A DNA stretch of 64,000 bases from VRUE01 sp963805455 (GCA_963805455.1 CAWDUJ010000015.1:1-64000), one strand, 5' to 3'. Shown: positions 1 through 13,699, counted from the first letter of the stretch. The notes: generated from the sequence alone by a model not told the origin. Numbers and translations are program-made.

Positions 1-1594
1 TAGGCGACCGGGCTGTCGCCGGGCTCGGGCGCGAGGGTGCCGCTGACGCGGTCGCCGTCGTTGCCGATCGTCGAGTAGGCGTAGGCCCAGCCGAGCGGCG
101 TGACGCCTTCTTTGAGCCCGCCGAGGACCATCGCCGGGTTGGTCGAGATCGGGTCCTTGTAGCCCATCCCGTGGATCGTCGCCGCGATCGAGCGGGTGCG
201 GTCCTCGATCGTCTTGCCCTTCAGGCCTTCGAGCGCCGAGCTGGGCGTAGATCGAGTTGTCGGAGTAGGTCGTCGCGCATACGATGGAGCAGGAGCCGAG
301 GTAGGAGTCTTCGTCGTTGTGGACGACGAAGGCTTCCTTGCCGTGCTTGCCGAAGTGGAATTCCTGCGCCGCCGATTCGAAGCTGGTGTAGGGGGAGATC
401 CCCTCTTCCAGTGCGGTGAGCAGCGTGAACGGCTTGATCGAGGAGCCCGGGCTGGCGGCGCCCCTGGGTGGCGAGGTTGAACGGTTTCGTCTTGAAGTCG
501 GGGCCGCCGACCAGCGCCTTGATCCCCGCGTTGTGGTTGTCGATCACGACGACCGAGGCGGTCGCCGGCAGGTAGCCGAGGTAGGAGGTGACGGTTTCTT
601 CGGCCGCTTCCTGCAGCTGCAGGTCGAGCGTCGACTTGACCTTGAGGCCGCCGAAGAACGCCTTTGCGGCGCCGTAGCGTTCGACCAACTGCTGGCGCAG
701 CCAGGCGGTGAAGTAGGGGGCCTCCGATTCGAAGGTCGGGGGTTCGATGCGGTCGGGGGAGGGCAGCGCGTGCTGCTGCCTTCGTCCATCTGGTTCTGGG
801 TGATGTAGCCCTGTTCGTACATCTTTTCCAGCACCAGGTTGCGGCGCGCCGAGGGCGTTTTCGGGGTAGATCTTCGGGTCGTAGGCGGAGGGCGAGTCGA
901 TGATCGCCGGCCAGCGTCGCGGCCTCGTAGGGCTCGAGCACCCAGGCGCAGGGATCGGCTCGGTGCCGCAGCCGGGGTGGGCCTTGCCGAAGTAGGTGCG
1001 GGCGGCGGCCTCGATCCCGTAGGCGCCCTCGCCGAAGTAGATCGTGTTGAGGTACTCGGTGAGGATCTTGTCCTTGCTCCAGTGGCGCTCGAGCCGGTAG
1101 GCGAGCGCCGCCTCGCGGAACTTCTCCAGGACCGTTCGGCTGCCTTCCGCTTCCAGCGCGTTCTTGACGAACTGCTCGGTGATCGTCGAGGCGCCCTGTG
1201 CCGCGCTCTGGCTGAGGATGTCCGTGACCAGGGCGCGGGCGATGCCCTGGAAGTCGACGCCGCTGTGTTCGTAGAAGCGCGCGTCCTCGATCGAGACCAC
1301 CGCGTTCTTCATGTTCGGCGAGATCTGGCCCGAGGTGAGCAGGATTTTGTTCTGGTCGCTGGTCAGGGTGCCGATCGGTTCGCCGTTGTCGTCGAAGACG
1401 TCGCTGTTCTTCGAGGCCTTGTACTGGGCGAAGTTGTAGATCGCCGGCAGGTCCTGCGAGACGGCGGCCATCATCCCGAAGACCATCGAGACGACCGCGA
1501 GCACGCCGAGGCCGAGCAAGACGAAGAGGATGCGCAGCTTCTTCAGGCGCGGCTTGGTGCGTTGGGCCGCCGAGCGAACGCGGCAGTCTAGCAT
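1..1594 (-). CDS. Class A penicillin-binding protein (partial, frame-disrupted)
   Basis: Bifunctional peptidoglycan glycosyltransferase/transpeptidase anchored in the inner membrane. Visible in order: a basic N-terminus and one membrane segment (about residues 20-45), then GT51 motifs (EDARFYEHSG; GASTITEQF; RLERHWSKDKILTEYLN). After several frame changes come the transpeptidase SxxK (SIKPF, near 450-465) and SDN (near 265-275). The C-terminus lies beyond base 1. At least six single-base frame changes (near 945, 905, 848, 775, 465 and 240) are needed to read it through. Each restored frame gives clean family sequence, so indels in the assembly are more likely than a dead gene. The chosen ATG at 1594 is only 9 bases from the divergent tyrS start. 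Confidence 0.85.
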
Positions 1595-1603
1595 TGCCCA
1601 GTA

Positions 1604-2762
1604 ATGGATCTGACGCGCAACGCGGTCGATGTGCTGCCTGCGGGGAGGCTGGAGGAGCAGCTCGCCGCGGGCACGCCCCTGCGCGTCAAGCTCGGGATCG
1701 ACCCGACCACGTCCGACATCCACCTCGGCCACACCGTCGTCCTCGGCAAGCTGCGCGAGTTCCAGGACGCGGGCCACCAGGTGGTTCTGATCGTCGGCGA
1801 CTTCACCGCCCGGGTCGGCGACCCGAGCGGCCGCTCGAGCCAGCGCCCGATGCCGACGGCCGAGGAGATCACGGCCAACGCCGCGACCTACCAGGAGCAG
1901 GCGTTCAAGGTTCTCGATCCCGAGCGGACCGAGGTCCGCTTCAACAGCGAGTGGCTGCGGATGGACCCGAGGAGCTGCTCGGACTGCTCGCGAAGACGAC
2001 GGTGGCGAGGCTGCTCGAGCGCGACGACTTCCAGAAGCGGATGGGCGCAGGGGCGCCGATCGCAGCCCTCGAGCTGCTCTACCCGCTGCTGCAGGGATAT
2101 GACTCGGTGGCGATCGACGCCGACATCGAGCTGGGGGGGACCGACCAGAAATTCAACCTGCTCTTCGGCCGCGACATGCAGGCCGCCTACGGCCAGCCGC
2201 CGCAATCGATCATGACGATGCCGATCCTGGTCGGGATCGACGGCGACGCAGAAGATGAGCAAGTCGCTCGACAACTACGTCGGCGTCACCGATGCCCCGG
2301 AGGAGATGTTCGGCCGGCTGATGCGTGTCCCCGACGCGGCGATGGAGGAGTACTTCCGGCTCCTGCTCGGCGAGGAGGTGCCCGCCGGGCCTCCGAACGA
2401 GGCGAAGCGCGAGTTGGCGCGACGCCTCGTCGCCCGGTATCACGGCGAGACGGCGGCGGCCGCGGCCGAGGAGCACTTCAACCGCCTCTTCGTCGACCAC
2501 GAGGCGCCCGGGCGAGATCGAGGAGGCGAGCCTCGCTCCCTACGCCGGGACGACGGCGGCCAGGTCCATCTGCCGCAGCTGATGGGCGGCCTGTTCGAGA
2601 TCAGCTCCAGCGAGGCGAGGCGCCTGATCGGGCAGGGAGGGGTCAAGCTCGACGGCGAGACGCTCCCCGCCGGACCCCTCGACTACGATCCGACGCGACC
2701 TCGACGGGCGGGTCTTGCAGGTCGGAAAGCGCCGCTTCCGGCGCCTGCGTGCCGACGCCTGA
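1604..2762 (+). CDS. tyrS: Tyrosyl-tRNA synthetase (frame-disrupted)
   Basis: Charges tRNA-Tyr in the cytosol. The class I signature HLGH is at residues 40-43 after GIDPTTSDIH. The KMSKS loop is at about 2250-2265, and a C-terminal S4 RNA-binding domain (ISSSEARRLIGQGG) is near 2595-2640. The reading frame changes near 1963, 2245, 2505, 2555 and 2695. Joining the frames gives a full-length TyrS of about 386 residues ending in TGA at 2760-2762. A TAGCAT -10-like hexamer (1589-1594) sits 9 bases before the ATG and there is no Shine-Dalgarno, so the transcript may be leaderless. The number of indels in a normally essential gene argues for sequence error. Confidence 0.88.
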
Positions 2763-3046
2763 GCCGCCTAGCCAAAGGCCCCCTCGGCGCTATACTCCTC
2801 GCGTCCCTCTGGGAAGGGCCCTCGGGCCGACCCGTGCGTAAGAGCGGCGAGTCCCGTCGGAGAGGCGCAGCGGTCTTTGAAAACTGAGCAGCGTGCACTC
2901 CGCAGGCCCACGGGTCTGTGGATGTTTGAGCCCGATCCACTCGACTCGTCAGCGTGTCGAGTGGTCTGATTTACCCGTCATGTCGGTTGCCGCGTTTGTG
3001 TACTCGGTGACCATAGTCAGGCATGACCACTCTCTGTAAGAAGTAC
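2763..3046 (+). other. rRNA operon leader
   Basis: A 284-base stretch between tyrS and 16S with no credible gene. It should hold the rRNA promoter: TATACT at 2791-2796 is a good -10 match, but I see no convincing -35 at the right distance. It also holds the 5' arm of the 16S processing stem (2870-2894). Confidence 0.6.
2870..2894 (+). other. 16S pre-rRNA processing stem, 5' arm
   Basis: This 25-base segment pairs with 4651-4675 downstream of 16S. Twenty-three of 25 positions are complementary, including an unbroken 15-base run (2880-2894 with 4651-4665). The two arms enclose the 16S gene, as expected for the RNase III-type cleavage stem of the primary transcript. Confidence 0.8.
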
Positions 3047-4592
<1,546 letters not shown>

Positions 4593-4792
4593 CTAGGGAG
4601 ATTTCTCTAGAACGTCGACCGGGCTCCCCGATGACACATAGTCATCGGGAACGCTGCTCAGTTTTGAGAGACCGCCGGCGGAATATCTCCGCCGCGTGCG
4701 CCTCGGTGGAGCTTGAAAACCGTACAAGGCCAATATTGATGTAAGGGGGGGTAATTTATTCGACCCGTACGTTTCGACGTATGGGTCGCTCA
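4593..4792 (+). other. 16S-23S internal transcribed spacer without tRNA
   Basis: A spacer of about 200 bases. I looked for tRNA-Ile and tRNA-Ala and see neither. It holds the 3' arm of the 16S processing stem (4651-4675) and the 5' arm of the 23S stem (4704-4728). A small hairpin (CCCGATGAC/GTCATCGGG, about 4627-4649) lies between. Confidence 0.85.
4704..4728 (+). other. 23S pre-rRNA processing stem, 5' arm
   Basis: Complementary at 23 of 25 positions to 7809-7833, just after 23S. The two arms bring the 23S ends together for maturation. The nearer bases CCGTCAAG (4793-4800) also pair with CTTGACGG (7783-7790), the terminal helix of 23S. Confidence 0.8.
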
Positions 4793-7790
<2,998 letters not shown>

Positions 7791-7851
7791 ATATTTTTAC
7801 CCTTTGGTCTTGTGCGGTTTTCAAGCTTCACCGGGGGCGGTTTCGCAAAAT

Positions 7852-7968
7852 TCCGGTGGCGCATAGCGAGGGGGAAACACCTCTTCCCATTCCGAACAGA
7901 GTAGTTAAGCCCCTCTGCGCCGATGGTACTTGGAGGGCAACCTCCTGGGAGAGTAGGTCGCCGCCGGT
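7852..7968 (+). rRNA. rrf: 5S ribosomal RNA
   Basis: About 116 bases. It has the 5S landmark CCGAACAGAGTAGTTAAGC (near 7892-7912), and a terminal helix formed by CGGTGGC at the 5' end and GCCGCCG at the 3' end. It is the last member of the rRNA operon. Confidence 0.93.
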
Positions 7969-7983
7969 TCTTACTTACGACCT

Positions 7984-8004
7984 GGGCCGCCCTTTGGGCG
8001 GTCC
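7984..8004 (+). terminator. rRNA operon terminator hairpin
   Basis: The inverted repeat GGGCCGCC-CTTTG-GGCGGTCC lies just after 5S (one G-U pair). It is followed by a short T-rich stretch (TTCGTCGTTCG) rather than a clean T run. Confidence 0.65.
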
Positions 8005-8232
8005 TTCGTCGTTCGTGGGCCGTTCAGGAGTGCGCGGCGAAGCGATTGATCGCTGCATTCCATGAGCCTGTGCTCCGAACGGTCCTACGGGTCCGGCTCT
8101 CGCACGAGCGGGGGGCCGGGCCGACCGGCTCGAGCCCGTACTCGCCTAGGGTTGCGAAGTCAATGATGAGGTCGACCGTGTCGGCGAGACGTTGGTTGGG
8201 TGTTGTTTTCCTCTCGAACATGAGTTCGTAAG
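8005..8232. other. Intergenic region, no feature seen
   Basis: 228 bases between the rRNA terminator and the convergent alpha/beta hydrolase. A 65-codon open frame on the minus strand (8024-8221) has no recognisable motif or start signal, and I do not call it. Confidence 0.4.
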
Positions 8233-9243
8233 TTAGGGCGCTGCCCGGACGCCTTCCTGATTCTGCACACGTTCTTGCAGGTGCTTCCGCTGTTTGGCTC
8301 TCTGACTGGTATTCGGAGGCCCGGCAAAGCCCAGGATCAGCTCCGAGGTCAGATTCGGTTCCTCGACGTTGGGCGAGTGCCCGACGCCCTGGATCAGGGT
8401 CCCGAAGGCGTTGGGCACGGCTTCCTGGTAGGCGTCCAGCGCCGCCTGCGGATCGGAGATGATCTGCTCTTCGGCGCCCATCAGCACCAGCAGCGGCTTG
8501 TGCGTCGCTGCGATCCGGTCCGCAAGTGACTCTTCGGAGGTGTAGTCATCGAGTGCTTCGCGTGACTCCTTGTACGACGTGTATGTCATCTGCCTGACGT
8601 CCTCGACGAACCGATCGGGGACGTCGAAGCCGGGAGCGAACGCGACCTCGAGCCCCTTTCTGATCGAGAAGTCGGGCTTGACCCGCCACAACGCCGGCCC
8701 GATCACCGGCACGAACGGCAGCTTCGCGAGCGTCCCCAGGCTGCTCTCTTCGTCGGGCGACGCCCGGCTGTCGATGATCACCAGCTTCGAGACCAGCTCC
8801 GGCGACTGTTCGGCGAGCGCCGTCGCGACGCCGCCGCCCAGTGAGTGGCCGACGACGATTGCGTTCTTCACGCCCAGGCGGCCGAGCGCCTGGGCGACAA
8901 GGTCTGCCTGGTTCGGGATCGAGTAGCCCGAGTCGGGCTTTTCCGAGCCGCCGTGCCCGAGGAGGTCGACCGCGATCACCCGATGGGCCTTGTCGAGCAG
9001 CGGCATCACGCCGTCCCACCAGTTGATCGCGCATGAGTAGCAGTGGATGAGAACGATCGGTGACCCGTCGCGCGGACCGCGATCGACGACCTGGAGGTCG
9101 CCCCCGGTGAGGTTGAGAATGCGGCCTCCGGGCTCGGTCAACTCGGCCGCCTTGGTTTCCCTGGTGGTGGCGACGTCGTTGAGCACCAGCAGCACGACGA
9201 GGGCGGCGATTACCGCGATGAGGATCTTCCAGCCGCGTCTCAC
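8233..9243 (-). CDS. Membrane-anchored alpha/beta hydrolase
   Basis: 336 residues from a GTG start. One N-terminal membrane segment (about residues 7-22) anchors an extracytoplasmic alpha/beta-hydrolase fold. The nucleophile elbow is GHSLGG (Ser134) and the oxyanion strand is IVLIHCY (63-69). A candidate acidic residue lies in MGAEEQII, and the catalytic His is in GVGHSP near 295. The substrate cannot be told from sequence; esterase, lipase and epoxide- or haloalkane-hydrolase-like relatives share this layout. It is divergent from murA, with a dispersed repeat copy in the 96-base gap. Confidence 0.85.
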   Translation of the reverse strand: MRRGWKILIAVIAALVVLLVLNDVATTRETKAAELTEPGGRILNLTGGDLQVVDRGPRDGSPIVLIHCYSCAINWWDGVMPLLDKAHRVIAVDLLGHGGSEKPDSGYSIPNQADLVAQALGRLGVKNAIVVGHSLGGGVATALAEQSPELVSKLVIIDSRASPDEESSLGTLAKLPFVPVIGPALWRVKPDFSIRKGLEVAFAPGFDVPDRFVEDVRQMTYTSYKESREALDDYTSEESLADRIAATHKPLLVLMGAEEQIISDPQAALDAYQEAVPNAFGTLIQGVGHSPNVEEPNLTSELILGFAGPPNTSQRAKQRKHLQERVQNQEGVRAAP

Positions 9244-9250
9244 CGGAAAT

Positions 9251-9313
9251 TCTCGCGCTTCGCTCGCGGCACGAAGAACCAGATTTCGCTCATTCGGCTC
9301 GCTCCGCGCTCAT
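9251..9313 (-). repeat. Dispersed GAGCGA-rich element, copy 1
   Basis: Read on the minus strand it begins GAGCGCGGAGCGAGCC and ends GCGAGCGAAGCGCGAG, with about 25 variable bases (including AATCTGG) between. The same layout recurs at 10670, 16142, 18432, 25423 and 38031. It fills the gap between the hydrolase and murA. Confidence 0.6.
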
Positions 9314-9322
9314 AACGGCCGT

Positions 9323-9328
9323 TACCCT
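9323..9328 (+). promoter_or_regulatory. -10 element of murA
   Basis: TACCCT, 11 bases before the ATG and with no Shine-Dalgarno between. The 5' leader would be at most a few bases long. Confidence 0.4.
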
Positions 9329-9339
9329 AGCCGGAACCG

Positions 9340-10638
9340 ATGGAGAAATTCGTCATCCAAGGAGGGACGCCGCTCTGCGGCGAGGTCACCGCTGCGGGCA
9401 ACAAGAACGCCGCCCTGCCGATCCTCGCTGCCTGCCTTCTCACCGAGGAGGATCTGCTCCTGCACAGGGTTCCGCGGATCCGCGACACCGAGGCCCAGAT
9501 CGCGCTCCTCGAGCGCCTGGGAGTGGAGGCGGTCTGGGTGGCGGACAACAGCCTCCGCCTCAGCGCCCGAAACGTGACCGAGGTCGAGGTCGACCGCGAC
9601 CTCTCGAACAGCATTCGCGCCTCCTTCCTCGTCGCCGGGCCGCTCTTGGCCCGCTTCGGCGAGGCGAGGATGCCGCCGCCGGGGGGCGACTTCATCGGCC
9701 GCCGCCGGCTCGATGCCCACCTCGACGCCTTCGTCGACCTCGGCGCCAGGGTCGAGGGCGACCGCTGGATCGAGCTGACCGCGCCCAACGGCGGACTCCG
9801 CCCCTGCGCGATCTTCATGGACGAGCCCTCGGTGATGGGCACCGAGAACGCCCTGATGGCGGCGGCGCTGACGCCGGGCCCGACGACGATCTCCAACGCC
9901 GCCAGCGAGCCCCACGTCCAGGACCTCGCGCGCCTGCTCACCACGATGGGAGCGACGGTCGACGGGATCGGCTCGAACGTGATGACCGTCCACGGCCGCG
10001 ACCGGCTCGGCGGCGCCGAGCACACGATCTCCCCCGACCACATCGAGGTCGGCAGCTTCATGGCGCTCGCCGCCGCCACCGGCGGCGAACTTCGCGTACG
10101 CGGTGCCGAGCCCGCCGACCTGATCATGGTCAGGCGCCAGTTCCGCCGGCTCGGGCTCGAATCCACGCTCGACGGGGAAGACGTCGTCGTCCCCGCCGAG
10201 CAGCGGCTGCGGATCCGCTCCGACGTCGGCGACGCGATCCCCAAGGTCGAGGACGGCCCCTGGCCGGCCTTCCCAGCCGACCTGACCTCGATCGCGCTGG
10301 CGCTCGCCACCCAGGCGGACGGCGAGATCCTGATCTTCGAGAAGATGTTCGAGAACCGCCTCTTCTTCGTCGACAAGCTGGTTGCGATGGGCGCTCGGAT
10401 CACGTTGTGCGATCCCCACCGGGCGATCGTCAGCGGTCCGAGCCGGCTTCACGGCGAACGTGTCGAGAGCCCCGACATCCGCGCCGGGATGGCGATGCTC
10501 ATCGCCGCCCTCGCCGCGGACGGCGTCTCGGAGATCGGCAACATCCGCCAGATCGACCGCGGCTACGAGCGGATCGACGAGCGCCTCCGCGCGCTCGGGG
10601 CGAACATCGAGCGCGTCTCGGCCGAGGTCACGGCCTAG
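9340..10638 (+). CDS. murA: UDP-GlcNAc 1-carboxyvinyltransferase
   Basis: First committed step of peptidoglycan synthesis: moves enolpyruvate from PEP to UDP-GlcNAc in the cytosol. At 432 residues it is a full-length EPSP-synthase-fold MurA. NKNAALP at 21-27 carries the substrate-binding Lys22. The catalytic loop reads PPPGGDFIG, so residue 117 is Asp where most MurAs have Cys (E. coli Cys115). Cys is the residue alkylated by fosfomycin, and MurAs with Asp (Mycobacterium tuberculosis, Chlamydia) are naturally insensitive. It stands ahead of the his operon, separated from it by a dispersed repeat copy. Confidence 0.95.
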   Translation: MEKFVIQGGTPLCGEVTAAGNKNAALPILAACLLTEEDLLLHRVPRIRDTEAQIALLERLGVEAVWVADNSLRLSARNVTEVEVDRDLSNSIRASFLVAGPLLARFGEARMPPPGGDFIGRRRLDAHLDAFVDLGARVEGDRWIELTAPNGGLRPCAIFMDEPSVMGTENALMAAALTPGPTTISNAASEPHVQDLARLLTTMGATVDGIGSNVMTVHGRDRLGGAEHTISPDHIEVGSFMALAAATGGELRVRGAEPADLIMVRRQFRRLGLESTLDGEDVVVPAEQRLRIRSDVGDAIPKVEDGPWPAFPADLTSIALALATQADGEILIFEKMFENRLFFVDKLVAMGARITLCDPHRAIVSGPSRLHGERVESPDIRAGMAMLIAALAADGVSEIGNIRQIDRGYERIDERLRALGANIERVSAEVTA

Positions 10639-10669
10639 TCGAAGCTGCGTCGCCCCCGGACGCGGATTC

Positions 10670-10732
10670 GAGCGCGGAAGCGAACGAGCGAGGCAACCGG
10701 TAATCATGAGCGCGAGTGAGCGAAAGCGCGAG
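10670..10732 (+). repeat. Dispersed GAGCGA-rich element, copy 2
   Basis: Lies in the murA-hisZ gap. It aligns without gaps to the copy at 38031-38091 over about 57 bases, with roughly three quarters of positions identical. Shared blocks include GAACGAGC/GAGCGAGC, CCGGT, ATGAG, and GAGCGAAAGC near the end. Confidence 0.65.
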
Positions 10733-10758
10733 ACATTGATCGAGGGCGAGCAACTCAA

Positions 10759-11751
10759 ATGATCGACCGAATCCCCCCGGGAACCCGGGACATCTTGCCC
10801 GACGAGATGCGTGAGCTTCGTCGCCTGCACCGGGCGATGATCGACGTCTTCGAAAGCCGGGGCTACGGCGAGGTCGCGACCCCCGCGATCGAGTACGACG
10901 ACGTCCTCTCCCGCGGCGACGGGCGGACCGCCTCCTCCACCTACCGGTTCTTCGATGAGCGCGGCGACCTCCTCGCCCTGCGCTCCGACATGACGGTCCC
11001 GATCGCGAGGCTGGTCGCCACCCGCTATGCGAACTCGGAGATGCCACTGCGGCTCTGCTACCTGGCGAACGCGTTCCGGGCGGTTCGCCCCCAGCGCGGC
11101 CAGATGCGGGAGTTCGCCCAGGCCGGGATCGAGCTGATCGGCGCCTCGGCGCCGGACGGGACGGTCGAGGTGGTCGACGTGCTCGAGGCCGCCCTCGACG
11201 CGGCGGGCCTCAACCGCGCCGTGATCGGGCTCGGCGACGCCGACCTCTATCGCCAACTGCTGGAAGAGATCGGGATCGAGGGCGAGTCGCGCGACGCCGT
11301 CCTCGCCCGCCTTGCCACCCACGACATGGTCGGCCTCGAGGCCGAGCTCTCCGAGATCGAGGGCATCAGCGAGGAGCAGGTCGCCACCTGTGTCGCCCTC
11401 TCCCAGCTCCGCGGCGGCAGCGAGGTCCTCGACCTCGCCCGCGAGCTCGGCGGCGAGGCGGTCCAACGGGCCATCGCGAGGCTCGGCGAGACCTACGAGG
11501 CGCTCGACGCGCGCGGCGTCGCCGATCGGGTCCAGATCGACCTCGGCCTGCTGCGCGACCTCGGCTACTACAGCGGCGCGATACTCGAGGTCTACGACCC
11601 GGCGCTGGGTCACATCCTCGGCGGCGGCGGCCGCTACGACGGCCTTCTGCGCCGGTTCGGCATCGACCTCCCGGCCGCCGGCTTCGCCCTCTACATCGAG
11701 CGCGTCCACGTCGCCCAGCTCGAGGAGGAAGACAGGGGGGCCGGGTCGTGA
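10759..11751 (+). CDS. hisZ: ATP phosphoribosyltransferase regulatory subunit
   Basis: A histidyl-tRNA-synthetase-like protein (330 residues) that lacks the anticodon-binding domain. It should form a complex with short-form HisG to give active, histidine-regulated ATP phosphoribosyltransferase. HisS-like features are PPGTRDILP near the N-terminus, ALRSDMTVPIARL, a motif 2-like RAVRPQRGQMREFAQAGIE, and GGGGRYDGLL near 292. It overlaps hisG by 4 bases (GTGA), as expected for co-translated partners. HisS itself is longer, and the next gene is short HisG, which supports HisZ. Confidence 0.9.
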   Translation: MIDRIPPGTRDILPDEMRELRRLHRAMIDVFESRGYGEVATPAIEYDDVLSRGDGRTASSTYRFFDERGDLLALRSDMTVPIARLVATRYANSEMPLRLCYLANAFRAVRPQRGQMREFAQAGIELIGASAPDGTVEVVDVLEAALDAAGLNRAVIGLGDADLYRQLLEEIGIEGESRDAVLARLATHDMVGLEAELSEIEGISEEQVATCVALSQLRGGSEVLDLARELGGEAVQRAIARLGETYEALDARGVADRVQIDLGLLRDLGYYSGAILEVYDPALGHILGGGGRYDGLLRRFGIDLPAAGFALYIERVHVAQLEEEDRGAGS

Positions 11752-12425
11752 CCGGGATCGCCGGGCTGGGCCACGCCAAGGCAGAGGGCCCGCTGAAGCT
11801 GGCGGTGCCGCGCGGCGCCCTGTTCGAAGAGACCCTCGACCTCCTCGACGGCGCCGGGATCGATACCGCCGCGGTTCGGGGAGAGTCGCGGGCCCTGATC
11901 TTCGAGGCGGGTGAGATCGTGATCGTGACGATGCGCCCCTCCGATGTCCCGACCTACGTCGAGGCGGGCGCCGCGGACGTCGGCATCACCGGCAAGGACG
12001 TCCTCCTCGAGCAGGCCGACCGGATGGTCTACGAGCTTCTCGACCTCGGCTACGGCCGCTGCCGGATGGTCCTCGCCGGACGGCGGGGCGACGAGCGGCT
12101 CGGAGAATCGGCGCGGCGCCTGGGGATGATGAGGATCGCGACCAAGTACCCGCGGATCGCCGAGCGCCACTTCGAGTCGACCGGGCGCCAGGTCGAGGTG
12201 ATCGACGTCAAGGGCTCGGTCGAGCTGGCGCCGTTGATCGGGCTCGCCGACGGCATCGTCGACCTCGTCGCCACCGGACGCACCCTCGAAGAGAACCAGC
12301 TCGAGGTGAGGGAGGAGATCGTCGAGTGCACCGCCCGCTTCGTCGCCAACCGCGTCGCCCACAAGCTGAGGGGCGAGGAGGTCGATGGCCTCGCAACCCG
12401 CCTCCGGGAGGCGAGCCGGCGATGA
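11748..12425 (+). CDS. hisG: ATP phosphoribosyltransferase, short form
   Basis: First step of histidine synthesis: condenses ATP with PRPP. At 225 residues from a GTG start it is the short type without the C-terminal regulatory domain, which HisZ replaces. Family sequence includes LAVPRGALFEET near residue 17, ADVGITGKDVLLE near 80, and the PRPP-binding segment LVATGRTLEENQL near 175. About 12 residues precede the usual start. It overlaps hisD by 4 bases (ATGA). Confidence 0.93.
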   Translation: MTGIAGLGHAKAEGPLKLAVPRGALFEETLDLLDGAGIDTAAVRGESRALIFEAGEIVIVTMRPSDVPTYVEAGAADVGITGKDVLLEQADRMVYELLDLGYGRCRMVLAGRRGDERLGESARRLGMMRIATKYPRIAERHFESTGRQVEVIDVKGSVELAPLIGLADGIVDLVATGRTLEENQLEVREEIVECTARFVANRVAHKLRGEEVDGLATRLREASRR

Positions 12426-13699
12426 GGGTCAAACGCTTCGCGTGGGAAGCCCCGGGGGTCACCGCGAATGAGATCAGGCTCTGGCACCTCGAGGAAGGAG
12501 CGAGCGTCCCCGACGTCGATGTCGAGGCGATCAAACAGGAGGTACGCGCGGGTGGCGACGAGGCGGTCGCGAGCCTGAACCAGCGGTTCGGCGCCGAGAG
12601 CGCCGCGAGCTCGCTACTCGTCGACCCCGGGGAGGCCGATGCCGCCCTCGCCGGCCTCGAGCCCGCGCTTCGGGAGTCTCTGGAGTTGGCGGCCGCCAAC
12701 ATCCGTGCCGTCGCCGAGGCCCAGCTCGAGACGGACAACTGCCCGGTCGACTTACCCCAGGGCCAGACGGTGACGGTCAGGAGCATCCCCGTCGCAGCCG
12801 CCGGGATCTACGCACCGGGCGGCCGCGCCTTCTATCCCTCGAGCGTCCTGATGTGCGCGATCCCGGCCCGGGTCGCCGGTGTCCGGCGGGTCGCCCTGGC
12901 CTCTCCGCCCGGGCCCGAGGGAGAGCTGCACCCGATCGTCCTCGCCGCCGCCTCCCTCAGCGACGTCGACGAGATTTTCGCCATGGGCGGCGCCCAGGCG
13001 ATCTTCGCCCTCACCTACGGGACCGAGAGCGTCGCGCCGGTCGACGTGATCGCCGGCCCCGGCAACGCCTGGGTCCAGGACGCCAAGCGTGAGGTTCACG
13101 GACTGGTCGGAATCGACTCCTACGCCGGCCCCTCGGAGCTGATGGTGATCGCCGGCCACGATGCCGACCCCGAGTGGGTCGCGCTGGACCTATGCGCCCA
13201 GGCCGAGCACGGCGACGAGAGCCCGCTGCTGGTCGCCGCTGTCGAGGCGCGGGTCCTCGATCGGATCGAGTCTGCGGTCATCGCGGCCGCCGAGTCCCGC
13301 CCCAGCGTCACCGACGCGCCGCTCGCCCTCGTCCAGGTGCCCGACGCCGAGGCGGCGATCGACCTCGCCAACGCCTACTCGCCCGAGCACCTCGAGCTGA
13401 TCGAGGAGGACGCGGCCCTGCTCGCCGACAGGGTGACGACCGCCGGCTGTGTGTTCGTCGGCCGGATGGGCGCGACCGCATTCGGCGACTACGTCGCGGG
13501 GTCCAACCATGTCTTGCCCACCACCGGTGCCGGGCGCTTCTCCGGCCCGCTTGGCCCCGGCACCTTCCGCCGCAGGATCGCCACGGTCGAGATTCCCGCC
13601 GAGGCGGCGGCGAAGCTTGCCCCACACGCCGACCGCATCGCCCGGGCCGAGGGATTCCCGGTCCACGGCGAGTCGGCGATGATTAGGAGCCAACGATGA
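12422..13699 (+). CDS. hisD: Histidinol dehydrogenase
   Basis: Last two steps of histidine synthesis: oxidises L-histidinol to L-histidine with 2 NAD+, Zn-dependent. 425 residues. Recognisable family segments are YAPGGRAFYPSSVLM, IAGPGNAWVQDAKREV, DSYAGPSE, AEHGDES and the catalytic Glu-His of AYSPEHLEL. The ATG at 12422 was chosen because it overlaps the hisG stop (ATGA); an upstream in-frame extension would run deep into hisG. Its stop overlaps hisB the same way. Confidence 0.94.
   Translation: MRVKRFAWEAPGVTANEIRLWHLEEGASVPDVDVEAIKQEVRAGGDEAVASLNQRFGAESAASSLLVDPGEADAALAGLEPALRESLELAAANIRAVAEAQLETDNCPVDLPQGQTVTVRSIPVAAAGIYAPGGRAFYPSSVLMCAIPARVAGVRRVALASPPGPEGELHPIVLAAASLSDVDEIFAMGGAQAIFALTYGTESVAPVDVIAGPGNAWVQDAKREVHGLVGIDSYAGPSELMVIAGHDADPEWVALDLCAQAEHGDESPLLVAAVEARVLDRIESAVIAAAESRPSVTDAPLALVQVPDAEAAIDLANAYSPEHLELIEEDAALLADRVTTAGCVFVGRMGATAFGDYVAGSNHVLPTTGAGRFSGPLGPGTFRRRIATVEIPAEAAAKLAPHADRIARAEGFPVHGESAMIRSQR

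Noticed and set aside
1592..1606. Functional bidirectional promoter between PBP and tyrS
   Set aside because: Start codons are 9 bases apart, so promoters would overlap both coding ends. Given the many indels here the starts themselves may be misplaced, so no claim is made beyond the TAGCAT hexamer.
4593..4792. tRNA-Ile or tRNA-Ala in the ITS
   Set aside because: Read on both strands; no cloverleaf with T arm and acceptor pair.
8024..8221. 65-codon minus-strand open frame after the rRNA operon
   Set aside because: No recognisable domain, no ribosome site, and a C-terminal half of low-quality Arg/Ser-rich sequence.
9322..11709. 795-codon open frame on the minus strand across murA and hisZ
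   Set aside because: Lies antisense to two well-supported genes. Long antisense frames are a by-product of high GC codon use. The composition is biased to Asp/Val/Gly/Ala with no motif.
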